The notes: generated from the letters alone by a model not told the origin. DNA of 64,000 bases from Chitinophaga pinensis (GCA_945870425.1 CAMBSD010000004.1:147587-211586); one strand, 5' to 3'. Counted from the stretch's first letter, positions 39,648 to 49,221 are shown. Program-made: numbers and translations.

Positions 39648-40349
39648 TTATTTCCCAGGCTCATGGCAAACTTCCACTGCTCCTTGTTCTTGTTGGATTT
39701 TGGTGCTTAGGTAAGGCACACCCAAATTCATACCTCTCAAGATAAACACACAACCAATGATAATGGCAAATACAGGCGTAAGTTTATTGATGCGTCTGCG
39801 CAAATCTATAGATAGAAACTGCCCCAACATTGAAACCCCAAGCATTAAGGGCAAGGTGCCCAAGCCAAACAAGACCATAAACAAAGCCCCTTGGTAAGCA
39901 TCTTGCGTAGCCACCGAACCCACCAATCCAATGTAAACAAAACCACATGGCAATAGCCCATTAAAAACACCAATAAGAAACAAGGCTGCGTATGATTTCT
40001 TTTGAAAGAGCCTTGTTATGCTTTGTCCTTTAATTATTGAAAAGGGATTACCCGTAAATGAATGAAGCCATTTGGAGCTAAGCAATACACCTAGGATGAT
40101 GATAACTCCTGCACCAATACTGATGCTTTGTTGCAGACCTGCCAATTTTAAACCCATACCAAAACTTCCCAATAGAAGGCCCAATATGGCATAGGTAAAA
40201 ACCCTACCTAGGTTGTATAAAAGTTTAGCAAGTAATTTTTCGAAAAAGCTTTGCCCAATATTAGGCGTAGCCAATGCAATAGGTCCACACATACCCACAC
40301 AATGAAAACTGCCTAATAGTCCTGTGAGAAAAGCGGTAATGAAGATCAT
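39648..40349 (-). CDS. TauE/SafE-like (urease accessory UreH-type) membrane protein
   Basis: A 233-residue protein with about six membrane helices. The N-terminus GLLGSFHCVGMCGPIAL and the second repeat LPCGFVYIGL are typical of the cytochrome biogenesis/sulfite exporter group often found at the end of cco clusters. It may help copper or haem handling for the oxidase; that role is inferred from position. Its start overlaps the ccoH stop by 4 bp. Confidence 0.8.
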   Translation of the reverse strand: MIFITAFLTGLLGSFHCVGMCGPIALATPNIGQSFFEKLLAKLLYNLGRVFTYAILGLLLGSFGMGLKLAGLQQSISIGAGVIIILGVLLSSKWLHSFTGNPFSIIKGQSITRLFQKKSYAALFLIGVFNGLLPCGFVYIGLVGSVATQDAYQGALFMVLFGLGTLPLMLGVSMLGQFLSIDLRRRINKLTPVFAIIIGCVFILRGMNLGVPYLSTKIQQEQGAVEVCHEPGK

Positions 40350-40774
40350 TTTATCTCAATGTTTTTCTCTGAAGCCATTAACTTTTCGCCTATCTTCCAT
40401 TCGAATGTGGCTTTCCAAACACCTTTTTTAAGTTGACCGGTATTATAGATAAAAGGAGTTTCTCCTTCCACTGAAAAAGGGAGTTTAAAATCTAAATTCT
40501 CATCACCTGCTCTATAAAAATATAGGGTACCAGTGATGGCTTGATTGGCTGTGAATGATAAAGATTTTTGAGCATCATCATAGGCCACTTGATGCTCAAC
40601 ATCTGAGCTGGCATTAAATTTATTTATTTCGTCTTGGTATTTGATACCTCTTTCGTAATAGTTCTTATCTACCAAATCTACTTTTTGCTTGCTAATGGTA
40701 TACACCATGTATATGATGAATAACATGAATAAAACAGTGAAGAATACGAGTTTATGACCCCAATTGATTTTCAT
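40346..40774 (-). CDS. ccoH: FixH-family protein
   Basis: A 142-residue protein with one N-terminal membrane helix (GHKLVFFTVLFMLFIIYMVYT) and a periplasmic beta-domain. The VDKNYYERGIKYQDEI segment after the helix is the FixH/CcoH signature. It assists assembly of the cbb3 oxidase. I start at 40774 (MKINWGHK), because the longer form (40807) adds an uncharacteristic 11 residues. Confidence 0.85.
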   Translation of the reverse strand: MKINWGHKLVFFTVLFMLFIIYMVYTISKQKVDLVDKNYYERGIKYQDEINKFNASSDVEHQVAYDDAQKSLSFTANQAITGTLYFYRAGDENLDFKLPFSVEGETPFIYNTGQLKKGVWKATFEWKIGEKLMASEKNIEIK

Positions 40775-40836
40775 ATAACAAAAGTTTAATAGTATGTATT
40801 TACTCACATGATTTTTTCAAAGTAACTAAAGCGTAT

Positions 40837-42252
40837 TTATTTTACTGGCCCTACAAAGTTTGTTTCAATCGTTTGAATGAGTTTGTTGTTGCTGTATATT
40901 TCTATGTCAGTTTTAATATTGTTTGCCTTAATATCGGTTTGAGGAATGATGATAAAGAATGAACCTTTGGCCAATTCATCTTCGTTTAACTCAAACTGAG
41001 GGCTATTTCTGTCTACCATTTTAAGAACGGCTGTGCTTGGTTTGGTCACTTTAATTTCAATGTGTTTATTAAAAAAAGTTTTATTCACCACCTCAAAATT
41101 ATACATATTGCTAATCATCCCATTTCCTTGTTCTTGGTGCAACATGCCCGGTGTTCTTAGTATTGTAGAATCAATTTCTTTGCGAGTAGTTAACAGGTAG
41201 GTTAAGGTACTCATTAAAATGAGAAGAATCGTAGTATAAGCTACACTTCTAAATGTAATACGTTTAACAATACCTGAAGTGATTTCGGCTGAAGAGGCAA
41301 AACGAATTAAGCCTTTTGGTTGTTTCATTTTTACCATCACATCATTACACTCGTCAATACAGGCGGTGCAATTAATGCATTCTAATTGTGTACCATTTCT
41401 AATATCAATTCCAGTTGGACAAACATGCACACAACGGTTACAATCCACGCAATCTCCTAGTTTTTCTTCTCTACCTTTTTTATGCAATCCCCTTGGTTCA
41501 CCACGAACATAGTCGTAAGCTACTACTATGGAATTTCTATCAAGCATCAAACCTTGAAGTCGTCCGTAAGGGCAAACAACTATACAAATGATTTCTCTGA
41601 ATTTGGCAAAAACGGCATAAAAAACTGTAGAGAAAATGATAAGGGCAAAGAACTTACCCAAGTGTGCCATGGGCCCTTCTTCTATCAGTTTCCATACTTG
41701 ATCAACACCAATCAAATAGCTTAAAAAGGTATTGGCTATGACTACGGCTAATAAAAAGAATAAAACGTGTTTTATGGTTTTCTTGCCTATTTTTTCTGTA
41801 TCCCAATCTTGTTCATCCAGTTTCTTTTGGGCTTTAGCATCTCCTTCTATTAGGTATTCAATTTTACGAAATAACATTTCCATAAAGATGGTTTGGGGAC
41901 AAGCCCAACCGCAGAATACACGACCAAAGATAACAGTAAAGAGAATGATGAAAACCACAAAGGTTATCATCAAGAGGGCAAACAAAGGAAGGTCTTGTGG
42001 CCAAAACGGAATGCCAAATATGATAAACTTCCTTTCAAGCACATTTAGCAAAAGCAAAGGATGACCTTTTAATTTGATAAACGGACCAGTAAACAACAAC
42101 ACCATCAAGGCAATGCTAAACCATGTGCGACCCGTGTATAGTGGTCCCTTGGGTTTCTTGGGATAAACCCAATTGCGATCACCCCCTTTATCAATTAAGG
42201 AGATACTATCACGATAAATTTCGCCTTGAGGTGGTGTTGCTTGATGAGACAT
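40837..42252 (-). CDS. ccoG: Cytochrome c oxidase accessory protein CcoG
   Basis: A 471-residue membrane ferredoxin-like protein for cbb3 biogenesis, thought to reduce copper. It has several membrane helices, GRVFCGWACPQTIFMEMLFRK, VVCPYGRLQ, and two 4Fe-4S clusters in CVDCNRCVHVCPTGIDIR and CINCTACIDECNDVM. The C-terminal periplasmic domain resembles an Ig fold. It lies 7 bp after ccoP. Confidence 0.93.
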   Translation of the reverse strand: MSHQATPPQGEIYRDSISLIDKGGDRNWVYPKKPKGPLYTGRTWFSIALMVLLFTGPFIKLKGHPLLLLNVLERKFIIFGIPFWPQDLPLFALLMITFVVFIILFTVIFGRVFCGWACPQTIFMEMLFRKIEYLIEGDAKAQKKLDEQDWDTEKIGKKTIKHVLFFLLAVVIANTFLSYLIGVDQVWKLIEEGPMAHLGKFFALIIFSTVFYAVFAKFREIICIVVCPYGRLQGLMLDRNSIVVAYDYVRGEPRGLHKKGREEKLGDCVDCNRCVHVCPTGIDIRNGTQLECINCTACIDECNDVMVKMKQPKGLIRFASSAEITSGIVKRITFRSVAYTTILLILMSTLTYLLTTRKEIDSTILRTPGMLHQEQGNGMISNMYNFEVVNKTFFNKHIEIKVTKPSTAVLKMVDRNSPQFELNEDELAKGSFFIIIPQTDIKANNIKTDIEIYSNNKLIQTIETNFVGPVK

Positions 42253-42259
42253 CTTTCAA

Positions 42260-43141
42260 TTATTTATTTACGATTGTAACCGTAGTGGCTGTTTTATCAT
42301 TTGTGCTAGGTGATGTGCTTACAACTTTGTCTCCTTGTGGATCTTTACCACCCGGAGGATTTGTTCCTTGTAGACTTAGAATAAAACTTGCTAACTCCTG
42401 CATTTGAGATCCATTCATTGAATTTTGCCAAGCCACCATACCTTTGGATGGAACACCATATTTAATGGTTTTGAAGATTGATTTCACATCACCACCATGC
42501 AACCAATATTCGTCAGTTAAGTTTGGTCCTACTTTACCTTCACCTTTATCACCATGACAAACCACACATTTACTTGTGAAAATTTCAGCACCTTCATGAA
42601 TCTTGTTTTTATCTGTTAATAAAACCACACTGTTTTCATCTATTAAGTTACCTGCTTTTTTAATGTATTCTTGTCTAGATATTTCAGCATTCGCCATTTC
42701 TGTTTCATATTCTTTGCCTTGAAGACTTCCTACTTCAAACACATGGAATACCAAGAGGTAGACAAAAGCTACAGCAATGGTTGTATAAAACAATAGATTG
42801 AACCAAAAAGGAATAGGGTTATTCAATTCTTTGATACCATCAAAATCGTGATCTAGTTCTAGCTCTTTTTCAGCAGCTAGGGGTTTTAAGCTCAAGATGT
42901 TTTCCCAAAAATTTTGTTGCACTTCAATAGGATAAACGCCACCTTGTGATTCAACTTTAAGGATATATAGAACTCTCCTTAGGGTCAATACCAATAGGAA
43001 AAGAACAAAAATCAAAATGCCTATAACTCCTAACAGTATGGTGTGAAATTCCATTGTGGGTGCGCTTTCGGTAGTGGCAGTTTGCGCCATTGCTATTGAT
43101 GCAAACAACATCAATACCGCTGTTAATTTTATTTTATTCAT
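42260..43141 (-). CDS. ccoP: cbb3 oxidase subunit III, single c-type haem
   Basis: A 293-residue subunit bringing electrons to the oxidase. A cleavable-looking N-terminus is followed by a first membrane helix (about 32-53), the FixP_N helix (NPIPFWFNLLFYTTIAVAF, about 112-135), and one cytochrome c domain with CVVCH and the Met ligand near KGMVAW. Proteobacterial CcoP has two such haem sites; only one is present here, and the extra helix is another phylum-specific feature. Confidence 0.9.
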   Translation of the reverse strand: MNKIKLTAVLMLFASIAMAQTATTESAPTMEFHTILLGVIGILIFVLFLLVLTLRRVLYILKVESQGGVYPIEVQQNFWENILSLKPLAAEKELELDHDFDGIKELNNPIPFWFNLLFYTTIAVAFVYLLVFHVFEVGSLQGKEYETEMANAEISRQEYIKKAGNLIDENSVVLLTDKNKIHEGAEIFTSKCVVCHGDKGEGKVGPNLTDEYWLHGGDVKSIFKTIKYGVPSKGMVAWQNSMNGSQMQELASFILSLQGTNPPGGKDPQGDKVVSTSPSTNDKTATTVTIVNK

Positions 43142-43153
43142 AACTTATTATTT

Positions 43154-43306
43154 TTAGTTAAGTGGTATATTTTTCATTTTATCTATGTATTTTTTATCGG
43201 CTTTGAGCACCCAAAAGAGTAGTCCAATAAAAAAAGACATAAAAACGATCATTGAGAAGATGAGATAACCATCTACACCTTGCACATTTGCTAAATATTG
43301 TTTCAT
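43154..43306 (-). CDS. ccoQ: CcoQ-like small membrane protein
   Basis: A 50-residue protein, MKQYLANVQGVDGYLIFSMI at the N-terminus, with one membrane helix (about 14-34) and a basic tail. It lies 6 bp after ccoNO and 12 bp before ccoP, exactly where ccoQ sits in cbb3 operons. The sequence itself is too short for a firm family call. Confidence 0.75.
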   Translation of the reverse strand: MKQYLANVQGVDGYLIFSMIVFMSFFIGLLFWVLKADKKYIDKMKNIPLN

Positions 43307-43312
43307 GTTTAA

Positions 43313-45439
43313 TTAATTGCTTGCTGTAGTTTGTTTTTTAATATCAGTTCCCATTCTTTGCAAATAAGCAATCACAGCAACCAATTCTTTCTGACTTTCC
43401 ATAACAATACCTTCCTTTTTCAAGTTAGCTGTAATCGCATCTGCTTGGACTTTTAATGATACATTGCCATTGTCTATTTCATATTCTGTATAAGGCACAC
43501 CAAGCGTTTTCATTGCTTTCAGTTTCTTAGGTGTGGTGCTAATGTCTAAATCTTGTTCAGCCAACCATGAATATTGTGGCATGATACTACCTGGTGACAT
43601 GGTGCGAGGGTCAATCATGTGGTGATAATGCCAGCTATCAGGGTATTTACCGCCAATACGCATTAAATCTGGTCCTGTACGTTTTGAACCCCATAAAAAC
43701 GGATGGTCATAAACGAACTCACCAGCTTTAGAGTATTCACCCATGTATCTTTCAGTCTCGGAGCGGAATGGACGAATCCATTGTGTATGACAAGTATTAC
43801 AGCCTTCTCTTTGGTAAATGTCTCTACCTTGCAATTCAAGTGGTGTATAGGGTTTTACGGATGCAATGGTTGGAATGTTTGATTTGATTGTAAAGGTTGG
43901 GATTAACTCAACCGCACCACCTACAACAATTACCAATATAGCTAAAACAGTGAAAGTTATTGGTTTTCTTTCAAGGATGGCATGCCAAAATTCACTACCA
44001 TGACCCATAGATTTTTCTATTGCTGGAGCTTCTGCCGCTTCGTTAGCCACCAATTTACCTTGCCTGATGGTTTTAACCACATTGTAAATTAACACCAAGA
44101 AACCACTTAAATACAATGCTCCACCGAATGAACGAAGCATGTGTAATGGAAGAATCTTCAAAGTAATTTTTAAGAACTCGGGATATTGCAAGGTTCCTTC
44201 TGGTGTAAATTCTTTCCACATCAAGCCTTGCGTAAATCCGCTCCAATACATGGGAATAGCATAGAACACAATACCCAATGTAGCTAACCAGAAATGCACA
44301 TTCATTAGTTTTTTAGAGTAAATGGTTGTATTGTAAATACGAGGTATGATCCAATAAATAATGGCAAAGGTTAATAAACCATTCCAACCCAAGGCACCCA
44401 CATGTACATGACCTACAATCCAATCGATAAAGTGGGCTATAGCATTTACATTTTTCAGTGATAACAAGGGCCCTTCGAAAGTAGCCATGCCATAGGCAGT
44501 GATACCAACAGCAAACATTTTTAAAATAGGCTCATCTCGCACCTTGTCCCAAGCGCCACGTAGCGTTAACAATCCGTTTACCATACCTCCCCATGATGGA
44601 GCAATCAACATAATAGAGAAAGCAACACCCAATGATTGCGCCCAATCTGGTAAAGAAGAATATAACAAATGGTGAGGACCCGCCCAGATATATAAAAATA
44701 TCAATGACCAGAAATGAAGGATTGATAGTTTATAAGAATAAACTGGACGACCTGCTGCTTTTGGTAAAAAGTAATACATCATACCTAAGAAAGGTGTAGT
44801 TAAAAAGAACGCAACTGCGTTATGTCCATACCACCATTGTACCAAGGCATCTTGTACACCTGCATAAATTGAATAACTTTTTGTTAAACTGATGGGCAAT
44901 TCAAGTGAGTTAACAATGTGAAGAACAGCTACGGTTACCAAGGTGGCTATATAAAACCAAATAGCAACATACATTTGTTTTTCTCTGCGTTTGACAATGG
45001 TTCCAATCATGTTAATACCAAATGTTACCCATACCAAGGCAATCATAATATCGATAGGCCATTCTAATTCAGCATATTCTTTGCCTGTGGTATAGCCTAA
45101 AAGTAATGATACTGCAGCCAAAGCAATGATTAACTGCCATCCCCAAAAATGGATGCGACTTAAAACATCACTAAACATACGTGCTTTACAAAGGCGCTGT
45201 AATGAGTAATAGATTCCCATAAAAATGGCATTGCCAACAAATGCAAAAATGATGGCATTGGTGTGAAGTGGACGAATACGACCAAAAGAGGTATATTGAT
45301 TGCCTAAATTAGCTGCAGGCTCATAAAGTTGGATAGCTGCTAAGAGACCTACTAGCATGCCGACCACCCCAAAAATTAAGGTGGCTAAGGCAAAGTCCCT
45401 TACAATCTTATTGTCGTAATTAAATTTTTCGATTTGCAT
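43313..45439 (-). CDS. ccoNO: cbb3 oxidase fused subunits I and II
   Basis: A 708-residue fusion. The first ~480 residues are CcoN, the haem-copper catalytic subunit with twelve or so helices; histidine ligands lie in GRIRPLHTNAIIFAFVG, QWWYGHNAVAFF and HFIDWIVGHVHVGALGWNG. The C-terminal part is CcoO: a membrane anchor, then the c-type haem site GCNTCHTQWIRPF (near 550) and RTGPDLMRIGGKYPDSWH. The N-O fusion is typical of Bacteroidota. The oxidase reduces oxygen with high affinity and pumps protons. Confidence 0.95.
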   Translation of the reverse strand: MQIEKFNYDNKIVRDFALATLIFGVVGMLVGLLAAIQLYEPAANLGNQYTSFGRIRPLHTNAIIFAFVGNAIFMGIYYSLQRLCKARMFSDVLSRIHFWGWQLIIALAAVSLLLGYTTGKEYAELEWPIDIMIALVWVTFGINMIGTIVKRREKQMYVAIWFYIATLVTVAVLHIVNSLELPISLTKSYSIYAGVQDALVQWWYGHNAVAFFLTTPFLGMMYYFLPKAAGRPVYSYKLSILHFWSLIFLYIWAGPHHLLYSSLPDWAQSLGVAFSIMLIAPSWGGMVNGLLTLRGAWDKVRDEPILKMFAVGITAYGMATFEGPLLSLKNVNAIAHFIDWIVGHVHVGALGWNGLLTFAIIYWIIPRIYNTTIYSKKLMNVHFWLATLGIVFYAIPMYWSGFTQGLMWKEFTPEGTLQYPEFLKITLKILPLHMLRSFGGALYLSGFLVLIYNVVKTIRQGKLVANEAAEAPAIEKSMGHGSEFWHAILERKPITFTVLAILVIVVGGAVELIPTFTIKSNIPTIASVKPYTPLELQGRDIYQREGCNTCHTQWIRPFRSETERYMGEYSKAGEFVYDHPFLWGSKRTGPDLMRIGGKYPDSWHYHHMIDPRTMSPGSIMPQYSWLAEQDLDISTTPKKLKAMKTLGVPYTEYEIDNGNVSLKVQADAITANLKKEGIVMESQKELVAVIAYLQRMGTDIKKQTTASN

Positions 45440-45467
45440 GGTATTTGTTGTTTGTGTAGTTGTGTGT

Positions 45468-45659
45468 TTATTTTATTTCTGTTGAAGTTATTGCTTCCAT
45501 TTTCTGTTCTTCCTTCTTCTCAAAATCATCAAAAAGAATTCTGACGGAAGGGGTATAGTCATCGTCTAACTGTCCCGATTTTACTGACCAAATGAAGGCA
45601 GTTAAAAATCCAATTGCCAGCAATAAACTGATGCCAATTAATATGATCATGATGCTCAT
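45468..45659 (-). CDS. ccoS: cbb3 oxidase maturation protein CcoS
   Basis: A 63-residue membrane protein with one helix (about 3-24) followed by SVKSGQLDDDYTPSVRILFDD, the CcoS signature (SGQxDD). Needed for insertion of haem and copper in characterised systems. Its start overlaps the ccoI stop by 4 bp. Confidence 0.92.
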   Translation of the reverse strand: MSIMIILIGISLLLAIGFLTAFIWSVKSGQLDDDYTPSVRILFDDFEKKEEQKMEAITSTEIK

Positions 45660-48073
45660 TGTAATCCTCTTTTTTTTGCCAAGAGTGTGGTTGTTATTGT
45701 GGTAAATGCAATAACGGTTATTGAACTTACAGGCATCAATATAGCCGCGAAAAGTGGCGACAATGTTCCTTGCACTGCCAAGCTCAATCCTATGATATTG
45801 TAGATTAAAGATATTACGAAACTAGCATGTATAACTTTCAATGTGTTTTTTGAGAATTGTAAGAAGGATGGCAATTTTTCGAACATACTTACATCCATAA
45901 TCACATCACTTGCAGGCGAGAAATAAGCAGTATTTTCGGTTACCGAAATGCCAATATTGGCAGCTTTCAAAGCACCTGCATCGTTTAAACCATCTCCCAA
46001 CATGATCACTTTGCTATTATGTTTTTGTAAGGATACAATAAAGTCTAACTTATTAGAAGGAGATTGGTTGAAGTGTAAATGATTTTCTTGGCTAAAGAAT
46101 TTCATCAACTCTTTTTTCTCCTTGTCATTGTCTCCAGATAATAAATATTCATGATAGGTTTTACGCAAACTGCTTAACACTTTGGCTAGACCGACTCTGT
46201 ATGCCTGTTGTAGCTCAAAGTATCCAATCACTTCATGATCTATACTGATATAAACTTGGGTCGCTAAATGGTTTAGTTTTTCTTCTTTGGTTTTAATTTC
46301 TAATACCCAATGGCGAGAACCAATTTGTACCTGATGACCATCTACTTCAGCCATCATACCTTTACCTGTTACTTCTTCAAAAGAATCAATGAGTAGGCTT
46401 CGGTTAATTTGTAAATGGCTTTTTATTTTTTGACTTAATGGGTGAATAGATTGAGCCACCACACTTGCCACTAGTTGTTTTTGCTCAAAACTCAAGTCAT
46501 TTCCATGAAATGAAATATTTGAAGCTGTTGCTTGTGTTAATGTACCTGTTTTATCGAATACCAAAGTATCCATATGGGCTAATTGCTCAACTACATTTGG
46601 GGCTTTGATATAAAATTTATTTCTACCTAAAATGCGCATTGCTGTTCCTAAGGCAAATGGACTTGAGAGTGCCAATGCACATGGACAAGCAATGATAAGC
46701 ACTGCTGTAAATGCATTTAATGCCAATACTGGGTTTACAAACAACCAATAGATTGCGCTGCCAAAGGCAATCATTAATAGTGCAATGGTGAAATACCTGC
46801 TCACCATTTGTTGGAAGCTTTCAATTTGGCTTTGTCTGCCTTTGGCAAAGGCATCATTGTTCCAAAGTTGTGTCAAATAACTTTGAGATACTTTTTTACA
46901 AACTTCTAATTCAATAGTAGCACCTTTTTGTCTACCACCCGCATAGATGATTTCTCCTAATACTTTAGCTACTGGCTCTGATTCTCCAGTTACAAAACTA
47001 AAATCAACATTGGCATCACCTTTTAATAAGATGGCATCTGCAGGTATCAATTCGTTATTTCTGATGATAATTCTATCACCTATAGCCAATGAAGTAACAG
47101 GCACTGTCATTTCATTATTGTCCTTAACTACACCTACCGCAACAGGGAAATATGATTTATAGTCTCGTTCAAAAGATAAAGTATCAAATGTTTTTTGTTG
47201 AAACCATTTTCCTATCAACAAGAAAAACACCAAACCAGCATGCGTATCAAACCAACCAATTCCATGGCCACTAATTACCTCATAGCAGCTTCGTGCAAAC
47301 ATGATGAAAATACCCAATGCCAATGGTACTTCAATGCTGATAAATTTCCTTCTAATACCTCGCCAAGCAGAAATAAAGTAATCTTGGGCACTAAATAAAA
47401 ATACAGGTATAGATAATATTAAGTTGATGTATCCAAATAGTTTTGAAAAGGCACTTTGGGTAAAACTATCTAAACCAAAATATTCAGGAAAGCTAATCAG
47501 CATGATATTTCCGAAGCAAAATCCTGCAACACCAATTTGGTAACTAAGCTTTTTGTTATCGTCTTTCTTCACCTGTTTTTCAAGGCTATTCAAGTTGATA
47601 GCAGGTTCGTAACCTATGTTGCTTAATAAGGTTACAATTTCGCGTAGACTAGTATTTTGTGAATTGTAGCTTAGGTGCAATTCTTTTTTCATGAACTGCA
47701 CTTTGGCATTGCTGATGTTTGGGTTAAGTTTATACAAATGCTCAAGTAACCAAATACAAGAACTGCAATGCATAGTTGGGATGAAGAAAATTACTTTAGC
47801 AATTTTTTCATCTTTATAATTTAACAATTGCTTGGCTACCTTTTCATCATCCAAATAAGCATAAACATTGGATAAAACAGGGTTTCTTTGTGTAACGCCT
47901 GGTGTTTTTTCAATATCGTAATAACTACATAAATTGTTTTGAGACAACAATTGATACACACTCCTACAACCCACGCAGCAAAACGATTGACTATCGAAGT
48001 GCAGAACAATTTCGCAATTATCACCGCAGTGATAGCAGCTAGTTGTTTGAGATATGGTTGAGGTTTTTGTCAT
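45656..48073 (-). CDS. ccoI: Copper-translocating P-type ATPase for cbb3 assembly
   Basis: An 805-residue P1B ATPase. An N-terminal Cys-rich metal-binding unit (CYHCGDNCEIVLHF, CCVGCRSVYQLL) is followed by an HMA domain with CSSC (MHCSSCIWLLEH). The membrane part has the CPC ion site in IIACPCALALSS. DKTGTLTQ is the phosphorylation site and GDGLNDAGAL the hinge. It exports copper for the oxidase active site. It follows the Rrf2 gene by 29 bp. Confidence 0.94.
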   Translation of the reverse strand: MTKTSTISQTTSCYHCGDNCEIVLHFDSQSFCCVGCRSVYQLLSQNNLCSYYDIEKTPGVTQRNPVLSNVYAYLDDEKVAKQLLNYKDEKIAKVIFFIPTMHCSSCIWLLEHLYKLNPNISNAKVQFMKKELHLSYNSQNTSLREIVTLLSNIGYEPAINLNSLEKQVKKDDNKKLSYQIGVAGFCFGNIMLISFPEYFGLDSFTQSAFSKLFGYINLILSIPVFLFSAQDYFISAWRGIRRKFISIEVPLALGIFIMFARSCYEVISGHGIGWFDTHAGLVFFLLIGKWFQQKTFDTLSFERDYKSYFPVAVGVVKDNNEMTVPVTSLAIGDRIIIRNNELIPADAILLKGDANVDFSFVTGESEPVAKVLGEIIYAGGRQKGATIELEVCKKVSQSYLTQLWNNDAFAKGRQSQIESFQQMVSRYFTIALLMIAFGSAIYWLFVNPVLALNAFTAVLIIACPCALALSSPFALGTAMRILGRNKFYIKAPNVVEQLAHMDTLVFDKTGTLTQATASNISFHGNDLSFEQKQLVASVVAQSIHPLSQKIKSHLQINRSLLIDSFEEVTGKGMMAEVDGHQVQIGSRHWVLEIKTKEEKLNHLATQVYISIDHEVIGYFELQQAYRVGLAKVLSSLRKTYHEYLLSGDNDKEKKELMKFFSQENHLHFNQSPSNKLDFIVSLQKHNSKVIMLGDGLNDAGALKAANIGISVTENTAYFSPASDVIMDVSMFEKLPSFLQFSKNTLKVIHASFVISLIYNIIGLSLAVQGTLSPLFAAILMPVSSITVIAFTTITTTLLAKKRGLQ

Positions 48074-48102
48074 TAATTTTATTTAGTAGTTTTTAGGAAA
48101 GT

Positions 48103-48540
48103 CTACCTATGATTTTTTAAAAAAAGTTTGCTCACATTTAACTCGTCATTGTAGTCTGACACTTTAGTGGATGAAAGCATAGTTGTTATTTTTTTTCTGA
48201 TACTTTTATATTCAAAATGAACAGGGCAAGGTGCTTTTTCGGAACAATCACTTAATCCTAAGCAGCACGATGTGATTATTTTATTACCATCCATGGCAAT
48301 TACGATGTCCATTAATGTTACTTTACGTTGCTCTTCTGACAACATAAAGCCTCCATTTGGTCCTTTAGCTGATACTATGTAACCCTTTTTTGAAAGCTCT
48401 TGAAGTATTTTAGCTGTAAAATGTTGGGGGGCATCAAGACCCTCCGCAATTTCTTTAATACCCACAAAACGCACCTCCTCGGTTCGTTGGGCCAATAAAA
48501 ACATAGCGCGTATAGCATATTTGCAAGCTTGTGAAAACAT
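48103..48540 (-). CDS. Rrf2-family regulator with Fe-S-type cysteines
   Basis: A 145-residue winged-helix regulator. The DNA-binding domain is about 1-80 (CKYAIRAMFLLAQ, GIKEIAEGLDAPQHFTAKILQ, KGPNGGFML). Cysteines C92, C93, C99 and C105 fit the cluster-binding loop of IscR/NsrR-like proteins, so it may sense iron-sulfur status, oxygen or nitric oxide. It heads the cco operon and probably controls it from the inverted repeat upstream. Confidence 0.88.
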   Translation of the reverse strand: MFSQACKYAIRAMFLLAQRTEEVRFVGIKEIAEGLDAPQHFTAKILQELSKKGYIVSAKGPNGGFMLSEEQRKVTLMDIVIAMDGNKIITSCCLGLSDCSEKAPCPVHFEYKSIRKKITTMLSSTKVSDYNDELNVSKLFLKNHR

Positions 48541-48559
48541 ATTATTAATTATTACGTTT

Positions 48560-48613
48560 CAAAAGTAAAATATAATTAAATATTAAAAGACCTTTTTGTC
48601 TTTAATTATATTT
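48560..48613 (-). promoter_or_regulatory. Promoter and 13-bp inverted repeat upstream of rrf2-cco
   Basis: TACTTTTG on the minus strand (48567-48560) is the likely -7 box. Directly upstream AAATATAATTAAA (48568-48580) and TTTAATTATATTT (48601-48613) form a perfect inverted repeat, with AAAGAC/GTCTTT nested inside. It covers the -33 region and is a natural operator candidate. Confidence 0.5.
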
Positions 48614-48888
48614 ATGACTTGTAAATATTTGAAAAACAACAAGTAAAATAATATGCCTTTCGTCATGTTTTGATTTTTGGCTGATTTTTAAATGATTTTA
48701 GAGTTTATTTTAAAGTTTGTAGAAAGGAGCAATAGCAATAGTTTTTGAGAAAATAAGTTTTAATTTATTTCATTTTCACTTTTGATATAGCGAAACAAAA
48801 AACAAATGACATTTTTTGGCAAATTTGAGAATGTCGAAGAACTACATTCCGAATGCGAAGTTCGATTTTCGCAGTGCGTGCAATCAGT
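48614..48888. other. Intergenic region upstream of the cco operon
   Basis: AT-rich; no reading frame with coding character seen. From about 48830 the base composition changes, with several CG-containing blocks (GCGAAGTTCGATTTTCGC) that belong to the repeat region that follows. Confidence 0.5.
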
Positions 48889-48921
48889 CATTGCGAATCC
48901 CGATTATCGGGATTCGCAATG
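48889..48921. repeat. 33-bp near-perfect palindrome
   Basis: CATTGCGAATCCCGAT, one T, then ATCGGGATTCGCAATG: a 16-bp stem with a single central base, with no T-run, so it is not a normal terminator. Confidence 0.85.
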
Positions 48922-48982
48922 AACGAGCGTTCAAGTGGCAGAAAGTATACAGCGGAAAGAGGAAATCTTTTTGATTGAAACG

Positions 48983-49100
48983 TTCATTGAGCGGAGTCGA
49001 AATGTCGTTTCGGCAACGCTCAACGACCATTAGGCACCTTGACTCCGATTAATCGGAAGAAACTCTTTTGGTTATACCTTTTGGAGTTTCGGAAGGTATA
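48983..49100. repeat. Dispersed-repeat fragments and hairpins
   Basis: The segment TTGAGCGGAGTCGAAATG belongs to a short repeat I recall from many Bacteroidota intergenic regions. It is followed by the palindrome TCCGATTAATCGGA (about 49044-49057) and by TATACCTT paired with AAGGTATA (about 49074-49100). Confidence 0.55.
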
Positions 49101-49183
49101 AATAAAATCTTAATATCTACTTTTGAAATAAACTTATCTCATTTTCATATATGACAAAGCAAGTCAATTGCTATAAGAATAGG

Positions 49184-49216
49184 TTTGTTAATTCTCCGCT
49201 AAATAACATATTTTTG
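49184..49216 (+). promoter_or_regulatory. Promoter of the hydroxyacyl-CoA dehydrogenase gene (possibly leaderless)
   Basis: TTTG at 49184-49187, a 21-nt spacer and TATTTTTG at 49209-49216. The ATG is at 49222, five bases further, so the transcript may begin at the start codon. Confidence 0.6.
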
Positions 49217-49221
49217 AAAAC

